Of a DNA stretch of 64,000 nt, positions 63,531-64,000 are shown piece by piece. The DNA comes from Anisus vortex (Eukaryota > Mollusca > Gastropoda > Planorbidae). The DNA lies in assembly GCA_949126835.1 (NCBI GenBank), contig OX421507.1:6360605-6424604 (forward strand), in the 5' to 3' direction. The first letter of the stretch is position 1. Every line of letters starts with the position of its first letter. The notes beneath the pieces were generated by a model that was given only the letters and a program-made list of their open reading frames with translations, was not told the origin of the DNA and searched no databases. A program made the translations under genes and the position numbers.

Positions 63531-64000
63531 GTTACAATAATATAGCTTTTAAAATATCAATGATAAGCATACAAAAAAGGATTAAATTGAAATTTAAGAC
63601 CACCAAGAAGACAAATGAAAGCACCGTCACCAGACAGACACCACACCCTCTTTAAGCCTAACATAATGGGCGCTCCACGCCCCATTTCTTTCTTTGTCGT
63701 TTGCTTGTTATGCGGCCCCCTCCCCCACACCTTACTATTTTTGTTTAACTAGTACAAATCAACACCTGGTGGGTCTACCCAGCCAAGAAAGGTAAACCAC
63801 TGGGCCGAATAGATTGACCGATTTACCACAATACTATAGGCACTATAGGCCTACAAGTTGTGCAAATGTTCCACCTTATTGAGTCAAATCCAACATTATA
63901 AAGATTTCAGCTTAAAATGTATGCTTAAGAAATCGTGTGCATGTAGCTTCATACGACTTTATGGCGATAATTCCTTTCAAAAATTCTATTGATAGAATTA
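63531..64000. other. Gene-free end of window
   Basis: No open frame, tRNA or repeat terminus that I can support. Confidence 0.5.

Overview
This is animal nuclear DNA: spliced genes with GT-AG introns, a tRNA-Arg(UCU), many non-LTR retrotransposon and hAT fragments, and tRNA-derived SINEs. Its mobile-element mix (Gmr1-like Ty3/gypsy elements, a pogo element, RNase H-bearing LINEs) and AT-rich, microsatellite-rich texture suggest a mollusc, most likely a gastropod. That placement is an inference from texture; no species-diagnostic gene is present. Very little of the window is host coding sequence.

Host genes. Two paralogous two-exon genes encode small single-pass receptors with a TNFR-like cysteine-rich ectodomain, a Ser/Thr stalk, one membrane segment and a short tail without a death domain. 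Gene 1 has its promoter at about 467-540, a non-coding exon ending at 872 and the coding exon at 4585-5355. Gene 2 has its promoter at about 18389-18480, an exon ending at 18680 and the coding exon at 20273-21079. The two loci align from promoter to coding exon, so they are a segmental duplication. Gene 2 has lost one ectodomain cysteine, gained a longer stalk, and lost its conserved tail end by frameshift. Its intron carries an 80-base copy of its own membrane/tail exon sequence.

Layout. 1-5.5 kb: gene 1, its intron filled with MITEs and an unclassified repeat. 5.5-18 kb: no gene; LINE tails, SINEs, a tRNA-Arg fused to a SINE, hAT MITEs and minisatellites. 18-21.4 kb: gene 2. 21.4-36.4 kb: a 41-bp minisatellite split by a Gmr1-like LTR retrotransposon (21852-36147, identical-looking LTRs, TSD GTAG), which itself holds a second, inverted, non-autonomous Gmr1-like element (28122-34502, TSD ATAT). 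37.0-45.5 kb: a pogo-type DNA transposon with 20-bp TIRs and TA target sites, whose degraded transposase is joined to an OTU cysteine-protease domain and a terminal zinc finger; an intact 1573-codon endonuclease/RT/RNase H LINE sits inside it. 45.6-64 kb: hAT elements with 8-bp TSDs and decayed transposases, MITEs, duplicated non-coding blocks and a second tRNA-Arg/SINE fusion.

The mobile elements form a clear nesting chronology (minisatellite, then Gmr1 element, then inverted Gmr1 derivative; pogo, then LINE; hAT, then repeat R). The items most worth a second look are the pogo-OTU-zinc-finger element, the integrase-before-RT gypsy element with a SCAN-like capsid, its gag-protease-only derivative, and the death-domain-less TNFR-like pair.
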